A stretch of 64,000 bases of DNA, taken from Pascua guehoae. Lineage: Eukaryota; Basidiomycota; Tremellomycetes; Trichosporonales; Trichosporonaceae. The DNA is taken from positions 1 through 64,000 of the forward strand of contig BCJX01000021.1 of assembly GCA_001600415.1 (NCBI GenBank). Direction: 5' to 3'. Made by a program: the position numbers and the translations under genes. Shown piece after piece: positions 10,906 to 21,170 of the stretch; positions within the stretch are counted from its first letter, which is position 1, and the number at the start of each line of letters is the position of its first letter. The notes beneath the pieces are model-generated. The model searched no databases, was not told where the DNA came from, and worked only from the letters and a program-made list of their open reading frames with translations.

Positions 10906-11867
10906 TCATGAGTCGTTGATCAGACCTGCACTCACGTCGTATCGAGTGCGATTCAACAGATGGTGGCGCATGCGGAACTCGTTCGTCCAAACTTGTGCAA
11001 TCTCGCTGCGGCTCTCGGTCGGTGCCCCTACCCAAGACGACCACGCAGACCATGATTCCAATCCACATGGCCAACTCGGTCCCATATATACACGCTCCCA
11101 GAATGTCAAACGGAGTGCGAAATACTGGTGTGAGTGATACGTCAGAGACAAACTCACTAACCAAGAGACAAGAGTGATGTCAAGTCGCCCATGGCGTCGA
11201 TCCCAACAAAAGCGAGACTGATACCTCGGACGGATCTCGTGCGGTATATGTCAAAGTAGTGCCTGCCGACTCCCAGCGCAAGTAGTAGCGCCGACAGGAC
11301 GGCCATAAGGATGAATGGCCACGAAAGATCACGATGCTTCGCAGCCTGGGACGTCAACCTGACGATATCCCTAAGCTCCAGAGCGTACCTTCAAAGCGAA
11401 CACCAAGCCAACCTCCACCGCACCAAGGACTATACCCAAAGACGTCGTAACGGTCAAGCATTTACGCAAAGAATACTTCTGCGCAGATTAGCGCGCACTC
11501 CTATGGCGCCCACCTTTTTGTAAAAGAGACACTGGCCCCACGTCACGAGGCTCAACACTGTCAGAATTTGAGCCTGAACCTGCAGTGCAATGTGCAGGTT
11601 AGAAGCGATATTGTACACGCCTAGAGGCACGCCGGCGCATGCCCAGAGGATCATCATCGAGCTTTGGAGACCTAGTCCCGATGATGAGCATGTAAGCGGA
11701 TTTGAGAGGAAACGCACCGCGAGCATGGTGCCGTCGATAATTGAGTAAGATCTGAGGGATGAGTTGAACTGCAAAGCAGACCTGCTCGGTAAGCACGACT
11801 CGACACAGTACAAGCTACGTACTGCCCCCATGATGGCCAGAGATGTGGACGCTGCAGCGTTGTCCAT
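10906..11867 (-). CDS. PQ-loop repeat membrane protein
   Basis: Predicted seven-helix PQ-loop (MtN3/SWEET-like clan) protein of the fungal type; in yeasts such proteins act in vacuolar or lysosomal cationic amino-acid export, substrate here unknown. Seven exons (11823-11867, 11718-11781, 11514-11671, 11389-11478, 11162-11345, 11032-11124, 10906-10991) give 239 residues. The six introns are only 35-46 nt, all GT...AG. The PQ signature IPQILLNYRR is at residues 23-32, followed by MMILWACAGVPLGVYNI, GAVEVGLVFA and a second repeat with FDIYRTRSVRGISLAF. That second repeat keeps the RG-S part but has no PQ, as is common in this subfamily. The C-terminal 28 residues are charged and likely cytosolic. 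Confidence 0.85.
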
Positions 11868-12627
11868 CCTTGAGACTGCTGTGAAGCGAGGTCATGAGAT
11901 GTTTGCGGTTGAAGGCTAAGTGACAGGTGGATGATATGTGCCCTGTCATGGTATCGTCGTCGAATGATATCTCTAACCAATGGAAACAGCCCTGACGTCA
12001 TCGAGGGCTGCGGGGCGTATGACCGTGCGGTTCCACTCAATTACGTAATCTTCCTGCTCGGTGATTGCATCTACCAGGCAGCAAGTGCTGCAACTGCCGT
12101 CCAACCTGCCCATCACCAAGTACCTTCCCACGTCCCAACGGACTTCTGAGCGAGTTGGCCAGCAGAGATCCATTGACGTACAACCTTACATTAACCCCCT
12201 AACCCTGCGGAACGTCCGACACAGGCTCCGTGCCGACAATGTCACCGCGGCAGTCATATCAGTGATGGTTGTGCAGTCGTGTATTGTTTCATCTCACTCG
12301 ATGCTATGCGGCGCCACCAAGCACAGTTTGCAGAGGAATAGGCGTACTGGACTGTGCCAGTCGGCACCGCGAGAGCAGGCACTTTTAACAACACAAACCT
12401 TGCACCATGTGCGGGTCCACCACCCGATGCGGTAACCGTGGTGGTGTCAATGTTGCCGAGCAATTTTGATCGGGTGGCTGCAACATCTGGCATTGCGGCG
12501 TGCTAATCTGGAGACGCCAGACAAACGCAATGGCACAGCGTCGAGCAAATTGCCCGCCCTTGGAATCGGGCAGGCCGGGAGGGTTTCGAGCGCCGCGCGC
12601 CACTCGATATGGAGCAGCTCGCTGCTC
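11868..12627. other. Intergenic, nothing recognised
   Basis: Upstream region of the PQ-loop gene and downstream region of the next minus-strand gene. Open frames are short with no family resemblance. Confidence 0.4.
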
Positions 12628-14025
12628 TCACCGGACCGCATCGGCCCTCAAAGAGCCTCTCGCAGCACAGCGTGGGGGCCTCGCAGGACGGACGTCGCGG
12701 GCACGGTAGACTTCCTTCCCGCCGCCAGCAGTGAGCACAATGATGATGCCGTCGCGAGTGGCGAGCGCTGCGCTCCCCACCTTGAGCATCGGCAGATGAG
12801 TCGTCAGGCTGGTGATGCCAACGCCCTCCACGCATGACGGTGATATGCCGAATGTTGTGGGCCTCTATGTGTTTTGAAGCCGGCTACAACATGGTCTTTG
12901 CCCTCACGACGACCCTGGTGCTGCCCTCCAGCACCTCGCCAGCCATTGCACAGGAGCGACCTGCTTTCCTCATGGACCACGACCAGCGCGCTGGATGCTC
13001 TGAGGCATGTCCAGCGCGCAGCGTGAGTCGCAACGAGGTCACGTCCAATCCCAGCGACCCGCGGCGGTAGCCGCATATTGGCGAATGGCCGTACCTCATG
13101 GCATCGTCGTCGAGCAGCTGGTTGCTGCTCATCACTCGGTAAATGACATACGGCGGGTCGCCGTCTGGCTTCCACGGCAATCCGGGTATCGTTCGTGTGC
13201 GGTCGAAAGCTGCCACAAACGACTTGTTTTCGTCGCGGGTCGCAGCGGCGGCAACTTCGAGAATTGCGTCTGGCGCCGAGCTGGGAGGGGACGGATCGCT
13301 ACCGGAGCCAGGGAGAGTGTTGCGCGCGGCCTCCTTTGCTGCGTTCTCGATGGCGGCCGGCGTGCTCGAGCACAGCTCCCCGAGCATGCGCCAGAGGGGC
13401 TGACCACCAGTGACAATCTGCTCGGGTGTCACTGCGCTCAACCGGGCTATCATCTCGGGCCATGTGATCGCCTCCGACGAGGCAGCCCGCGATGTTGCCG
13501 GGAGCGTGCCGAGTCGCGCGTCAACGGGGGCTGGCAGTTGACGTTTTGCGGGGTTGCGGCCTCGGGTGCTGTGTTGCTCCGGGGGCGTTTGGGGGTGGTT
13601 GGGGGGTCCGCCTCGGCGCTCGGTGCGGGAGTGGAGACGGTAGAGGAAGGATCAGACACAACCCGCGGCTGAGTGCCGCCGGTGCGGCCGCGCCCAACAG
13701 GTTGCAGCCGCCGCTTGGGGACCACACGAGCAGGGGCAGCCGGGCTTATGTTGCGCTTGATGTCATTGTTGACTTCGCCCTTGACGTCGGGCTTGACATC
13801 GGGCTTGACGTCGGGCTTGATGTCGGGCTTGATGTCGGGCTTGACGTCGGGCTTGATGTCGGGCTTGACCTCTCGCTTGACCTCGGGGATCGTGCGGCTG
13901 GGCGGGGAAGGAGGCGGCAAGGCTGGTGGCGGGGAGGGTGATAAAAGACAAATGGGGTTTGACGCAGATGTCCCCGCAAGTTGTGAGCTGGACGAGGGGC
14001 GGCGCGATGAGCGCCTTGTGCCCAC
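12628..14025 (-). CDS. Unknown protein with tandem (V/I)KPD array
   Basis: Not recognised. From the ATG at 14025 the protein starts with a Ser/Pro-rich segment. It then has nine consecutive four-residue units of the form VKRE, VKPD, IKPD, VKGE, and a basic stretch containing TPKRPR (possible nuclear signal). The frame must change somewhere between about 13650 and 13450 to enter the next segment (PWKPDGDPPYVIYRVMSSNQ, RWSWSMRKAGRSCAMAGEV). I could not fix the intron or frameshift responsible. A good 43-nt intron (donor GTGAGG, acceptor ACATAG, about 12875-12917) then joins a last exon with HLPMLKVGSAALATRDGIII, ending at 12628. Each four-residue unit fits the SUMO-acceptor consensus (hydrophobic-K-x-D/E), which is an inference only. 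It lies on the same strand as two zinc-finger genes to the right. Confidence 0.6.
13774..13881. repeat. 12-bp minisatellite coding (V/I)KPD
   Basis: Nine 12-bp units, seven of them GTCGGGCTTGAC or GACATC/GATGTC variants on the plus strand. They encode VKRE, seven V/I-KPD and VKGE on the minus strand. Substitutions are mostly synonymous or V/I swaps, so the tetrapeptide looks maintained. Confidence 0.85.
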
Positions 14026-14546
14026 TGGAGGTCATTGCGGCATATTTGCGGTGCTTTGTTGAGAGGAGAAGTGAAATGATGGTTGTGAGGAAGATGAGGA
14101 CGATGAGATTGAGGAACGAAGATGAGAGTATATGGAGAGGGAGGAAGGTCGCTTCGGTAATGAGGGTTATGCCGGACCTCACCCTTCGCTTTGAGCAGAT
14201 CATATAAACAACCGGCCCCACGTACTGTAAGACGTGGCGGTGAGTCCGGTCGAGAGGATGCCTTAGCCTTTCCACGTCAGCGGTATTACGGTGCAGAGAA
14301 TATTAATGTACCATCACATGCGGTCGAGCCCTTAGGTTGGTGACGACGGTAGTACCACCGTGGATGTTTGACTTTGATGCGTGGTCATTGTTCTCTTCCT
14401 CACGTTGGGAAAACGGGCCACCGTAGTCGTGCGGCTGCAGGCAGTTTCGACAGGCAGATCTAAGTGTCCCAAGGATCGTGGGTGACAACTATGTCCTCGT
14501 GTGAATACATGGTTCGAAATCTATTTGCAATCTCCTCTCATACTGT

Positions 14547-15481
14547 TCATCGGAGCTTGGCGAGCTGGAGACGTTTAGAGATCTTTGACGTCCTTGTCAA
14601 ACCGGTAGGACTCTCCCTGCTGGTCCGCTGTGAAAGCGCCTGAGCCCTCGCCGTCGTCCACGAATACAAGGTCTGAGTGAACGCACCGGGGAGCGTCGCC
14701 CGATGCCGGTTGTTGTGAAGGTTTTGTTGGGCCTGGTTGGTAAAGGCCTCTTTGCATCCGAACTGGCACACCCGGATGAATGGGCCATGGACACTGTGGA
14801 AGTGCCCGGAGAAATAGTGAAATGTGGGGAAGCGTTGGCCACAAACACCCTCGCCAACCGGTGCATGGCAGACGTGGCGCCTTGCCTTGCCGTGTGCCGG
14901 ATGGGTCGCCGAGGATTGAGGCGCGGGCCTGGCCGTGGTCATGGCCTTCGTGCCCCCCCCCCCCCCCCCCGGGCGCTTGGTCGCAGTCGGAGAGGTGGTG
15001 TCGGGGGAGGAGCTCGCGTCTTTGGTCGTTGCTGGTCTCGAGGTGGGAGGAGGACGGGGGCTGTCTGTCTGCGTTGCGTCCTTCGTCTCCCGTCGCGCAA
15101 ACGGGCCAACGTAGTCGCGCGGTTCGTCTGGCAGTTTGTTCCAGTCGATGAGGTTGCCGCCCTGGCCATCGGTGTCCGAGTGCTGGCTTCTCCACTCCTG
15201 AGAGAAAATGGGTTGCCTACCGTTGGGCGTGACACCGCCGCGTTAGTCAGTGGCGTCTTTCTTCGACCAGCCGTGTACCTTGTGGGCGTGGGTGCTGAAC
15301 CAGCCTTTCAGGGGAGCTCCCCAATCGCAGGCTGGCTCTGGACACCACCACAGGTACTGGTTGAAGTGGTCGTTGTTGTTGCAATAAGTGACTGCCTTGT
15401 AGCGCTGCTCGCGGCGCCCCGCGGGGGCGCCCCGCGGCGCGCACCCTTATAAGCATACAATTCAGTATCTCCGCTCTTCAT
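14547..15481 (-). CDS. C2H2 zinc-finger protein
   Basis: Probable nuclear DNA- or RNA-binding protein with three canonical fingers. Exon 1 (15445-15481) starts MKSGDTELYAYK and a 53-nt intron (15392-15444) leads to YCNNNDHFNQYLWWC. Finger 1 is C-x4-C-x12-H-x4-H (CPEPACDWG...HAHKVH). A second intron near 15205-15260, containing a perfect CTGACTAAC branch site, joins an acidic linker (DWNKLPDEPRDYVGPFARR) and a Ser/Thr/Pro stretch ending TKRP. A run of glycines coded by an 18-G tract follows, then finger 2 (C-x8-C-x12-H-x4-H, CHAPVGEGVC...HFHSVH) and finger 3 (C-x3-C-x12-H-x3-H, CQFGCKEAF...HNNRH). The donor of intron 2 is not settled (GTCGAA or GTACAC). Architecture and finger style resemble the next gene to the right, suggesting related genes. 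Confidence 0.7.
14953..14970. repeat. 18-bp poly-C tract inside coding sequence
   Basis: Eighteen consecutive C on the plus strand (G on the coding strand) encode a glycine run in the zinc-finger gene. Its length is a multiple of three here, keeping linker and fingers in one frame. Slippage would switch the fingers off. Confidence 0.9.
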
Positions 15482-15559
15482 GTTACTCTATCCTCTAGTT
15501 TCTACAACAGTTGTAACTGTGGGCGACATGTCGGTTGATCTAAGCTTCTCGTCGCCCCA

Positions 15560-17434
15560 CTATGTGCACCAATGGCCGCGGATGAGGGTTGTCCCATCCT
15601 CTGCCGTGTACTTCTCGGGACTGCGATGCGTGGGAAACTTGTGCGGCGTTCGTCCCCGCGCAAGAGCGACGAGGAACAAAGGGTCGCGAGAACTGGGCCT
15701 GTGGTGTTAGACTGTTTTCGTAACTTGCCAGGCGCCCACTCACTCTGGCAGGCCGTTCTCGAATGTGTTAATTTCGCCATGCACCCTGCCGAAATGCCTT
15801 TCCATGTGGTTTCGTTCAGCACAGGCATGGTCGCAAAAGTCGGTCCAGCACAACTGAGTGAGTGGCTTAGCTGTGTTGGACGGGGCATGCGCTGTCAGGC
15901 GGTGCGTTTCTAGCTGCCTCAGCGAAGAGAATCGCGATGTCGTCATCCCCGTCTTTTAAAGCCTGTTCGAAGGCAGCTGCCTTCGTCTTGGTGAAAGAGA
16001 CGCTGTGGTAGCGTTCGTAGTGTGTCTGAGCCTGGGCCCGAACCTTGAAGTAGAGGTTCGCGCACCCAAGGCGGCAACGCGCTGCGTACCCTGTGCGGTG
16101 CTCTTGGATATGGTCTTCAAGCAACCACATCGACTCGAATGTCACCGTGCAGCGTTGTTTTTGGTCGTCGACCTCGACCATCTCGCTGCAAATCAGGCCG
16201 TGCTGGTGGGCCAATGCTTCGTGCTTGCTGCGGTGGCTCAGGTCGGCGTAAATTCGACCACAAGTTGCTGCGGTGACTCAGGTGGGCGTAAATTCGACCA
16301 CAAGTCCGGCAAGCGTAGCTCCCGACATCCACGGGGGGGGAGATGGGAGCGAGGACGACGCCGTGCGAGTCGTCCGAGTCCGCCACGTCATCGGTGGTGT
16401 CGGCTGCGTCAGCCTCCTCATCATCGACACCTTGGCGACGAGCCTGGTCGATGAACGAGGTGGGCCAATTGACGATGTCGGGCTCGCCTTGCGGGGCATC
16501 GGTTCCGCTACGCCTCACGTCGACCGCGTCGGCCCACTGGGGCTCAATGTAGTCGCGCTGGAGACCAGTCACGGCCAAAGGTGCAACCCGCTCGTCGTCC
16601 AAAAAAAGGGGGTTACTCGGCTCGTAGTCGATGGCCGTGTAGTGACCCACGTCGTTTGACGGGCCCTCGTGCATAATGCACCACGTGAGTATGTAGTCAT
16701 TATTCTCCGCGAGCGACAGAGTTCCCAGCGACGTCAGGCGGTTGTCGAGGGAGACACGGCTACGCGTGAGTTGCCCGCTACCAATGGCTACGCTGGTGCT
16801 GCTGTCGGTCTGGGTGATGCGGTCGCAGGCGACTACGAGGACCTCTGGAAGGTTGCCGCCGCCACGGCAACCTGGCCAGGCGCGGCACAGTCCTCCTCAG
16901 CGAGACATTTGGAGGTCACGAGGCCGTCAGACACGCATCCAACGTCGGGGCGATCACCGGCGATGCTCAGCATCCAGCCGGCTTGCGGGTAAACATGCTC
17001 GTGGCCTTCACCGCACATGACCGTGCAGGTGAGCCCTGGGTCCTGAAAACCCAGCAGTCGGAAGAGAACGTTGAAGGCCTCGCCCGGGTCATTTTGCCGC
17101 CCGTACGTCAACCCCGTTGAGGTCGCGCAGAGGGCCGAGATGAAGGGTCTTGGGCTGACAGGCGACTCTTCGGTGTCCAGGCGGGCGACGACGTCGATGA
17201 GTGCCTCGACTGGGCACTGAGGTGGGCAAGCCTCGCCTGCATGCCATCAGCCTGATGCTCCCTACTGAGTCGCTCAATGATCAATGAACAGTGTTACTCA
17301 CCGCACTCGTGCGTGCTTACAGCATCGCGCAGCTCTGGGTTTCCCGCGCAGACTTGAATGATGACGTTTGCCCAACAAGCGTTTGGGCTTTCCCTCGGGT
17401 CATTGATAAGACCCAGGGGTAGTTCAAGCGACAT
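15560..17434 (-). CDS. Divergent ubiquitin-specific-protease-like domain fused to C2H2 fingers
   Basis: Exon 1 (17321-17434) starts MSLELPLGLINDPRESPNAC and carries a USP Cys box, PNACWANVIIQ, with nucleophile C20. A 104-nt intron (17217-17320) precedes exon 2, which has LTYGRQNDPGEAFNVLF in place of the usual QQDAHEF. A proposed 86-nt intron (16872-16957) leads to LPEVLVVACDRI, LDNRLTSLG and GHYTAIDYE with the catalytic His near residue 201, then FLDDERVAPL. The domain is about 220 residues, short for a USP, and lacks the zinc-ribbon CxxC pairs. After an acidic linker come C2H2 fingers (CRTCGRIYA, CRLGCANLY...HYERYH, CWTDFCDHA...HFGRVH). A 40-bp tandem duplication at 16225-16304 breaks the frame in the first finger, and a second frame change occurs near 15870-15940. 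The last intron (GTGAGT...CTAAC...ACAG) precedes a short tail. It may be a recent pseudogene or have an unusual intron. Confidence 0.65.
16225..16304. repeat. 40-bp tandem duplication in the first zinc finger
   Basis: 16225-16264 and 16265-16304 match at 38 of 40 positions. Forty is not a multiple of three, so the second copy throws the USP-zinc-finger frame out. Removing one copy restores a continuous finger followed by ALAHQHGLICSEM. Confidence 0.9.
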
Positions 17435-18617
17435 CGCAGTCGGCGGGCGGGGTGCGCGCGGAGGTTAGGGGCGGGCAAGGGAAGGTGACGAGTTGGGGAA
17501 GAGCGAGCCACTGAGGCGAGAAGATTACGAGCGCAGTCGAGAAGACGAGGCGCAGGGTGGGAGCAGTCGAGGTGGTGATAGGGGTGTTGGGGGTTGAACG
17601 ACTGCCGCGACGAAGGAAAGTGTGAGGAAAGTCGAGAGGGTAATGGGCGGGGTTGGTGTACAGTGTGGATACAAGAACAAGTGATGCGATCAAGCGTGGT
17701 CAAAGAGAAAGGAAGGAAAACCCGACGGGCTTCATGTGGTCTTGTTACCATTGGAAGGTGGGTTTCTCCTTGTTAGGCAAAGCCTAACCCATTCAGCTAC
17801 AGTGGACATGTCGACATCTTTGACCCACTCCCTCATCAGCCTGTCCGGGTTCGGAGCCTCCGACAGACGGAAACGAGTCGCGGAGAGGCATAGTACGATA
17901 CTACGATAGAGAGACGGACGCGGCGCCCTATATAGCGTTAAGCGCGACGCGTCTAGCGGGCCGTCGGGGTATTTACGTAATACATCCATATTGTCCCGTC
18001 ACCGACCTCCTGGCCACCTATTCCCTGGCGACCTGCTTGTCGCTGCAAGCAACGAACACCGCGCTCGCACGTTCAACATCAATCACATCATCCTCGAGAA
18101 TGACTTCGTCTGTGCCGCCATTGGTCGCAAGGTCCTGTCCTGGCGCGCAGGTACAGGCAAGGGACGGCAGGGAAGCCGTGTGTCGTTCGATCGAGGGGGG
18201 TAAGGACATGCTACCTGCTGACAGGAGCAATGACAGCACAATGCACTCCACGAAAGTTTGTAACCCTCAGACAACGACTTTAGGGCTGCCTGGCAGGCAG
18301 CTTAGGGGTTGGTGTCGACGATAACAGGTGGAAATAGAAGGCTTTTTTGGTCTCTCCTGTAATAGTACCAGACTTGTTCCGCCACGAATCAGCCTATGCC
18401 ACGAACCAGCCTGATACGCGGTGCTCAGTACTACATCCGGCGATACCATCGTCATTCGCCAAGAACATATATAGGCAGCTCGTCAGTACTGCTAGATGTT
18501 AATGAATTGTCTCATTCCATCTTATCACCAACCCCCGTACTGACCCGTTCTACACCTTCAACATCGTCCGCCGCATCCGCGTTCGCCCCCTATTACATCT
18601 CCCTGCTCGACGGGAAG
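17435..18617. other. Intergenic
   Basis: 5' flank of the USP-like gene. A minus-strand TATA-like CTATATAGGG lies at about 17929-17938, and a plus-strand TATATA (18468-18473) lies 145 bp before the small gene at 18618. A short minus-strand frame at 17732-17989 is coding-like but contains the TATA-like word and has no recognisable domain, so it is not called. Confidence 0.4.
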
Positions 18618-18890
18618 CATGTCAAAGACCTTCAAGGTAAGTCATGGCCCAAGGCGATGCTATCTCCCAACATGACACTTCAGATGATGTCGCCGGAAGT
18701 GGCGCCGCAGGGGGAACCGGCGGTAACGAAGAAAGCTACGTGTTAGTTACACACGTCACTCAGGCTGCAAACTCACTCTTTCCAAACAGAGACACGGTTG
18801 GAGATTTCGTAGGGGATGGCAAGGTGACAACGCGAGGAACGACCCTCTATTTGGGTCAGTGGTCGTGTCCCGTTAGTCCTCCGAGATACA
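18618..18890 (+). CDS. Possible small hypothetical protein
   Basis: An ATG at 18618 follows a TATA box by 145 bp and opens MSKTFK. It is followed by a good 45-nt intron (GTAAGT at 18636 to CTTCAG) and an exon starting MMSPEVAPQGEPAVTKKA. A second intron (GTGTTAG...CCAAACAG) joins DTVGDFVGDGKVTTRGTTLY. The 3' end is not resolved; the frame runs on into the convergent gene at 18946, where it is antisense. No family is recognised. Confidence 0.35.
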
Positions 18891-18945
18891 CCTACCACTC
18901 AAGATTGAGTACATGTTTGGCATCATCCCCAAAACTTTCAAGCTG

Positions 18946-19794
18946 TCACCCACGCATCAGCTTGTCGAGTTGGCCGCCGCTGGCCGCATCGGCGAGGCCG
19001 GAAAAGTTACCATCTGCAAGCAAGGCCGTGGCACGCATCGTCGCACCCCAAGCCACCCTTGCGAGACCTCCCCCAACGCTCACGCGCCGAACACCGAGGC
19101 GCTCGATATCCGCTAGCGTTAAGGTCGAGGCACCCCCGACCAGCAAGTTGACTGGCTTTGGCGCTACCGCGGCAACAACAGCGGCAATGTCGTCTGGCCT
19201 TGAAATCCCAGGTGCATAGAGGCAGTCGGCGCCCGCGGCCGCATAAGCCTTTAGCCTCGCGATCGTGTCGTCGAGGTTCGCCCTGTTGACGATAAAGTTT
19301 TCCGCGCGGCCAACAAGCAAGACGTCATGGCCCGACTTGTCAATGGCTCGGCGGGCGGCAGCGATACGTTCGACCGCCTCGGGAATGGCGCGCAATGGCT
19401 CGCTGTGCGCTGAACGATCCGATGGGTGTGACCATGCATCCTCAATTGACACGCCCGCTATGCCCGTCTCGATGGCGCGGGCGACGATGGCCTCGACGTC
19501 GTTTGGTGTAGCGCCAAAGCCATCGACAAAGTCGGCGTTGACGGGCAAGTCGGTAGCTGTAACAAGCGCCCGAAGGTAGGTGAGCGTGTCCTCGACGCTG
19601 ACCGTGCTGTCTTCCTTGCCCTGAGACCAGGCAAACCCGGATGATGTGGATGCGATGGCCTTGAAGCCGGCGCTCTCAAGATAACGCGCAGAGCCAGCAT
19701 CCCAAGCGTTCGGGATGATAAAGCAGCCCGATTCATGGAGAGCACGGAAGCGGCGCCGACGGTCGGCAATGGTGGTTGGGTCTGGAAATGACAT
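18946..19794 (-). CDS. PEP mutase / isocitrate lyase superfamily enzyme
   Basis: Intronless, 282 residues. The alpha/beta-barrel fold of the PEP mutase/ICL superfamily is clear: GCFIIPNAWDAGSARYLESA near residue 22, an ASTSSGFAWSQG loop, the metal-binding strand PVNADFVDGFG (acids in place of DADTGYG), GVSIEDAW, LLVGRAENFI and GADCLYAPGI. The KKCGH active-site loop of true isocitrate and 2-methylisocitrate lyases is absent, so it belongs with the COG2513-like phosphonomutase/oxaloacetate-hydrolase group of unsettled substrate. C-C or P-C lyase activity on a 2-oxo acid is the family-level guess. Absence of introns, where nearly all neighbours have several, and the bacterial-like length suggest horizontal acquisition. 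Confidence 0.85.
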   Translation of the reverse strand: MSFPDPTTIADRRRRFRALHESGCFIIPNAWDAGSARYLESAGFKAIASTSSGFAWSQGKEDSTVSVEDTLTYLRALVTATDLPVNADFVDGFGATPNDVEAIVARAIETGIAGVSIEDAWSHPSDRSAHSEPLRAIPEAVERIAAARRAIDKSGHDVLLVGRAENFIVNRANLDDTIARLKAYAAAGADCLYAPGISRPDDIAAVVAAVAPKPVNLLVGGASTLTLADIERLGVRRVSVGGGLARVAWGATMRATALLADGNFSGLADAASGGQLDKLMRG

Positions 19795-20477
19795 GGTGGG
19801 ATGGGTGAACGAGAAGAGAAAGGAGTTCCAGTAAATAAATACCTTGCTCCGAAGTCAGGTGACGCAAAGGTGACGCAAAGTGACTGGACTTTGGCAAGGT
19901 CCGTGCTGAATCAGTCACCGCCAACGACGTCATTGTCATCGTTTCATTTCCCTCCCACAGATCGCCACAGATCCTGTTTGTCTCCAACTACAGGCCACAA
20001 CAACATCTGCATTTTCAACAACGGACTCTTCACCACTGTCACGTTCGAGGTTCCCCACAGGCCGCTCGAGCGGGCTAGCGGCGCTTGACACCCACACTAC
20101 TCGCGTCCTCCTTCCCATGCATCACTGTCGGTCATGCCGACGCAATGCACACGGCGGTATCGCCCCCGGATGAGCGCAGCATGCGCAGCAGGCTCTGAGC
20201 CGCCTAACCGCACAGGCCCCTGCATGTTCGCGCACTGGCACCGTTGCAGCCTGTGTTTCCCAAACACCGATGAATATGTGCCGATGGTGTCTTACCAGCA
20301 TCGGCACTCCCTGCCGTTACCGGCGACTTCTGAGCAGAAACGAGTATCACCAAGCCGTCCTCACCCCGTGAGCGGGGTCCAGTCTGGAGCTTGCTTCAAC
20401 GATATACCCCATGGTCAGGGTACGCTCACCTTTCAACAGCGACCCCTTCTACGTCACTCGCATTCATCTCAATCTTT
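19795..20477. other. Intergenic
   Basis: Shared 5' flank of the PEP mutase gene and 3' flank of the thioredoxin gene. A direct repeat GTGACGCAAAG occurs at 19859-19881. No gene is seen. Confidence 0.4.
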
Positions 20478-21170
20478 CTACACCGTACAGACGTCACCGG
20501 TGCAGACCGCACGCTGTACATCCCCATCATTCTCATTCGCCTCCGCCTTCTCCTTTTCTTTGGCGGCGCGCTCCGCCTCATGCTTGGCGCGATACTCGGC
20601 GATAAGCGTCTTGATCTTCTCAAAGTCCTTGACGTGCTCGGCCTCACGCTGCTCTAGCGGCTCATACTTGTCACCCAAGGTCTTGCGTTTATGCTCTTCC
20701 CAAGCATCAGGACCCGTGACGTAGGCGTCGAGCTCGGCACCAAAGTCTGCACCGTAGCTGATTGCCAGGGCGGGCTTGCCGTCCACAACGCGGTAGATGA
20801 AGGGCACGCCAGGGAGGCGCCATTCCTCAAACACCCAGTTGTCTGGATGGGTGATGCTGCGGTCAGTTATTGGCGGCAATGACGACTCACTCGGCGGGGC
20901 CGTATCTCACAATGAGCGCGTCTGGTGGTCAGTACTGTCCCGCAAAGATCACTCACATGCATCGCCGTCCTTGAACACGCGGTCAATATCGGGCTCGGCC
21001 TTGACGCAGTATCCGCACCATGGCTTGCCGTCATCCCCGGGCTTCGAGGAAAAGACGACAAACAGAGGGTTGGGGCCCTTGGCAATATCGTTGCGGAGGG
21101 TCTCGACGCTGCGGTTGTCGTCAGTTCAACTGTTCGAGTGGAAAACTCACGTTGACTCGATGAGCGGCAT
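20478..21170 (-). CDS. TXNDC17/TRP14-like thioredoxin with coiled-coil tail
   Basis: Four exons (21151-21170, 20957-21108, 20891-20921, 20478-20856) with introns of 42, 35 and 34 nt give 193 residues. The eukaryotic DUF953 thioredoxin domain runs to about residue 135: PLFVVFSSKPGDDGKPWCGYC holds the redox motif, here CGYC rather than the usual CPDC, then EPDIDRVF, ALIVRYGPA and GVPFIYRV with the cis-Pro. A TRP14 protein is about 120-130 residues. The remaining about 60 residues are a charged helix (FEKIKTLIAEYRAKHEAERA), probably a coiled coil, ending with Cys in CTGDVC. Likely a cytosolic disulfide reductase; the tail and altered motif suggest a specialised partner. Confidence 0.88.

Noticed and set aside
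15410..15445. GC-rich near-palindrome CGCCCCGCGGGGGCGCCCCG
   Set aside because: Looked like a hairpin terminator, but it lies inside a proposed intron of a eukaryotic gene; no role supported.
17732..17989. 85-residue minus-strand ORF
   Set aside because: Contains a TATA-like word in its middle, no family and no clear exon chain.
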